This document shows, piece after piece, positions 60,856 through 64,000 of a stretch of 64,000 bases of DNA (position 1 is its first letter; the number at the start of each line of letters is the position of its first letter). The notes below the pieces were generated by a model. That model saw nothing but the letters and a program-made list of their open reading frames with translations, made no database searches and had not been told where the DNA came from. Position numbers and translations under genes: made by a program. This DNA comes from Leishmania martiniquensis (taxonomy: Eukaryota > Euglenozoa > Kinetoplastea > Trypanosomatida > Trypanosomatidae): positions 248,001-312,000 of the forward strand of contig NC_090165.1 of the NCBI RefSeq assembly GCF_017916325.1, given 5' to 3'.

Positions 60856-63077
60856 GAGGGCCGCTACTTTTTCGTTGGCTATTTCGCCCTTCGTCTTTGA
60901 CTACTGCCCTCCATGTCGTGAAGGGTGCTGGGGCAGGCGAAGTCTCCCTCCGCGCGTGCATCCCTCGGGGGGGGGTATGCCTGCGTGAGTGACGGGATCG
61001 CCCCCGGTTTCGCTCGTGATCCCTTCTTCTCCAACCTTCAGTAGGCTACTTGGTGGAGTGAGCAAGAGGGGTGGGGCGTTTGTGTGCGCGTGTATGTATG
61101 CGGTCACGGGCCCGCTTGGGTGACTGCGTGTGTGTCGGGTGGCGTTGCCCTTTCTTTTTGTTCGTCTGCGCATCCCCCTCTCTTCTCCTCACTCGAGTGA
61201 GGAAGAGGCTGCGGTCGAGGCGCGCTTTGCCCTTGCAATAGCCTGAGATGCGGAGAAGGGACTGCACAGGGTACGCCAAGGCGCCGTATGAAGTCCTTTT
61301 CTATTTTTTTTCACGCTATTTCTTTTCTTTCCATGTGCCTACGCCAGTGTGGGGATAGTGAAAAAAGAGGTGAAGGGGGTGAGGAGGTGGTGGTAGTGCC
61401 ACACTTGAATGGTTTGGGTGACGGTGGGAGGGAGGTGGCGAGAGGGTATGAGAGGTGCACACAAACATCGTTGCCATCGGGGCCGAGGAGAGCGTCACGC
61501 TAGACGAAAATTTTCGGTGGTGGCGTCGTCACAGAGCGAAAGGCGAGGGGAGTATCGCCGGCTCAGGTTTGCCATTCGGACGCAGAAATGAAAAGGAACG
61601 GTGTGGGCGTATGTGTTCGTAGACCGGAGGGGACCAACACCTCTCACTCCACGCGGCATTCGGCGATGCCCCTTTCCCTCTCCACGTCGCCCCAATCCTC
61701 CCTTCTGCTGATTTCTTGACCGTCTGGTGGAGAAGTGGTCTATGTGTTTTTTTTTTTCATCAGGAGTGTAGCCCCGCCACCGTGACTCTTGCTTCTTCGT
61801 GCTGTGCTCGCCGTTTCACTTTGGCTTTCACCCTCTTTGCTCGCGTGCCTCCTTAACCTTTCGGCTCGCGCTCTCTTGTTGTCCTCAGCTCTGCTTTTTG
61901 CATTCGCTGCTGGACGTATTCCTTTCCCTCAGCAGCCATCACGCGGATGCGTCATGTCCGTGTAGAGACGGCGTACATGTGCATGCCCGTCTTGGATCAC
62001 ACGTGTGCGCCCGCTTTGAGGCCGCTTTTCATTTTATTTGAATCGTTCTTCGCTAGCGGAAGGGAAGGTAAAAGGGCCAGTGATGTCTCATACTTGCGAC
62101 GCTCGTGTGGCTTTGCATGTGCGATGCGTCGAGGGCGCGTCACTGTGCCCCATGGGAGTGCACATGCGCTTGTCCTCTCGTCTCTCTTGAGTGGGGCGTC
62201 AATGTCCTGCGCATCGTGCGGCCTTCTCTTCCTCGATCTTTGGCTTTACGTGCCTATGATGTGCTCTTTTGCCCCCCCCTCTTTTTTTCCCGCTCGCTCG
62301 TCCACTGACTTCACAGAGAGAGTGTCACGGCCTCTTCTTACGCGTCCTCCCCTCGGTGCATCGCGCTTGGGGGTAGTGTCTGGCAGCCATTGCTTGAGCG
62401 GTTTCTCGCACGTTTTGTGCGCTCGTGGCCTTTTTTTGCTGTTTTCAGTCGTCGAGGTGTGCTCCACTGTTGCTGCTGCCGTCGCCCCTTTCTCCCCCTT
62501 CGCTGCCTTCCACTTTCCACCCCAACCCCCTTTTTTTCGACTTGTGGAGGAGACCATCGGTTCTGTACCCTCTTCGACGTATGCCTAGCGAAGAGAGGGA
62601 TTCTATATATAAAAAAAGGGGAAGGGGAGGGTGAGGGAGGCTGGATGCAGAAGAGAGCGTCAAAGGCGGCGAGCATGCACTTCATTGCTCATCGCCGCAC
62701 GCCTTGTGCTACGGTTAGCGGGTCAGTATCGGTACTGTTTGTGCGAGGCAGGAAGGAGGGGGTGATGCGTGTGCTCTGCTAGAGACGGGTCTATACGTAT
62801 GGGGCGCAGGGGAGGATGGGGTAGTGTGGGAGCGCCGAGCCCTCTGCACATAATGTTCAGACACGTCGAGGCAGTGGATGTCTGCCAACTTGCAACGATG
62901 CGCTTTGTGAAGGGCACTTTCGCTTTTCTTTCTGAGTCCTCACTCCAGAGCCTTGCTCTCAGCCTCAGCGTGAGGGCCGACATCGACGTCTGGGATTGAG
63001 GCCACACTCCTTTCCCTCCCCTGCATCAGTCCCTCAAGGCCTCATTATCTCTCCGCCTTGACCATTCCAGAGGGCCT
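60856..63077. other. Intergenic spacer (2.2 kb), probable 3' UTR
   Basis: G-rich and GT-rich patches at 60965-61140 and 61370-61450, and T runs near 61749-61758 and 62530-62538. It is UTR-like, with no supported gene on either strand. Confidence 0.55.
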
Positions 63078-63527
63078 GGGTAGCGAGGGACGTCTCAGGA
63101 GCCCGGTGGCCCCCCCTCTCCCACACACACACACGCACACTCGCGCTCTGTAGGGCTGCCGAGCAGCCAGCCCCCCCTTTTCCCTAGCAGACGCCGCACC
63201 GCTCCTCGCGGCGATGCAGGGTCAGGTGCCTGCGGCGTAGGGAGGGGGAGGATGAGAGCGACGCACCGGTACGTATGTTGGCGGCGAGGTGGTGGATGGC
63301 GTTTGGGACTGGTGCTGTGGCCAGGCGGCGGAGCTGGCGCATGGCTGTAGCGATGTGTCGTAGCGCTGCTTCGTGGCAGGGCGCGATGAGGGGGGCTATC
63401 CGTGCGTGCGTGCATGACGTGGCTGGAAGCAGAGGGGGTGGGGGAGCGGCTCGTCCGACTTTGGACGGGAGCGTGGAGATGCCGACAGAGGCAACCCTCT
63501 TATCGCACCCCCACAGCGCTCCTTCGC
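63078..63527 (-). mobile_element. SIDER-like degenerate retroposon, copy 3 (antisense)
   Basis: About 450 bp nearly identical to 53838-54286 and sharing the 200-bp core of copy 1 in inverted orientation. It is separated by about 45 bp from the second dispersed repeat at 63573-64000. A minus-strand frame, lacking an ATG at its start, stays open for 264 codons (63978 to 63184) across both blocks. The two may therefore be parts of one longer retroelement remnant. Confidence 0.7.
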
Positions 63528-63572
63528 CTTTGTATGTGACGCTTCTGGTGAAAGCAGCGCTGTGGGCGCTGG

Positions 63573-64000
63573 CGACGAGCGCTCTCTCTCGGTCTCTCCA
63601 CGCCTCCCTTTTTTGTCGTTCTCCCCGCGAAGGCAGCGGGTGCGCGTGCCAGTGCCCGGGGAGGGTAGGGACTGCATAGGCTTCTTCGCCTTTCTTTAGC
63701 CCCCCTCCTCCTCTCGCCTGTGTTTGCACGGATCCCTCTGGGCATAGCGGTGCGATGAGATGGGGAGACGATTGCACTGTGCCCAGCGGAGGCGTGAGGT
63801 CGCTTCGGTCTACCGGGTGTACGTGTGGGCTGCATCGTTGGGAGCGGAACGCGGCGGCCTTCCCGCCCTTCCCGTCGTTTGTGCGGCCTGTGCCTTCCGA
63901 GTCAGTCCCGCCCATCCGGCCCCATTTGGCGCCTCCGCTGGGTGAGACGGGAAGCTGGTAGGGTAGGCGGCGCCGCACTGCTCACAGTGGACCAACACCA
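63573..64000 (-). repeat. Dispersed repeat, right copy, cut by window end (pair of 33945-34372)
   Basis: Near-identical to 33945-34372 (one mismatch in 428 bp) in the same orientation, offset 29,628 bp. It probably continues beyond the window. Together with copy 3 of the SIDER-like element it forms a block of about 920 bp without pyrimidine bias. Confidence 0.9.

Noticed and set aside
63184..63978. 264-codon minus-strand open frame as a real gene
   Set aside because: It begins with GTG and lies in repeated retroelement-like sequence. The same frame is disrupted in the copy at 53838-54286 by a G-run length change, so it was kept only as a finding.
1..64000. tRNA, rRNA, spliced-leader genes, telomeric repeats, CRISPR arrays, strand-switch region
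   Set aside because: No convincing box A/box B pairs, rRNA-like blocks, spaced direct repeats or divergent gene sets were seen by eye; this does not exclude small snoRNAs.

Overview
The window looks like nuclear DNA of a Leishmania species (kinetoplastid protist). Seventeen convincing protein-coding genes all lie on the + strand, none has introns, and they are separated by long pyrimidine-rich spacers. This is the layout of a trypanosomatid polycistronic transcription unit, whose mRNAs are made by trans-splicing and polyadenylation. Gene content agrees: an RAC/Akt-like kinase, an alpha-N-terminal methyltransferase, two amastins and an adenosine kinase of 345 residues with Asp16, Arg131 and Asp299. 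From memory the order resembles the middle of Leishmania chromosome 30; this was not checked by search.

Layout. 0-10 kb: RAC/Akt-like kinase, a small ER-type membrane protein (possibly EMC7-like), a three-helix membrane protein and an NTMT1-type methyltransferase. 10-20 kb: a coiled-coil protein, a prefoldin beta subunit and a large NOA1/YqeH-type circularly permuted GTPase. 20-24.5 kb: two tandem amastins. 27.5-32.3 kb: adenosine kinase followed by a strongly diverged paralogue that has lost a family-conserved Asn. 36.9-50.2 kb: a disordered Ser/Arg-rich protein, a HECT ubiquitin ligase of UBE3C/Hul5 type and a large helical, possibly PPR-like protein. 51.6-60.9 kb: a DUF4139 protein, a gamma-tubulin complex component and an RBBP4/MSI1-type WD40 protein.

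The spacers are up to about 4.6 kb long and hold the regulatory and repetitive content. A SIDER-like retroposon repeat occurs three times: once in sense downstream of adenosine kinase and twice in antisense, at 53.8 and 63.1 kb. A second repeat of at least 428 bp occurs at 33.9 kb and again at the right edge. The two copies are in direct orientation 29,628 bp apart with a single mismatch, and bracket six genes. At the right edge both repeats adjoin, suggesting one larger decayed retroelement.

Genes in such arrays are not operons in the bacterial sense: neighbours are co-transcribed but usually unrelated in function. Regulation is expected mainly from the UTRs, so the spacers and SIDER-like repeats matter more than promoters. 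I found no tRNA, rRNA, CRISPR array, telomeric repeat or strand switch. I saw no clear new multi-gene system; the most unusual items are the diverged adenosine kinase paralogue, the near-identical 29.6-kb-spaced repeats, and a protein-like but broken stretch near 40.5-40.9 kb.
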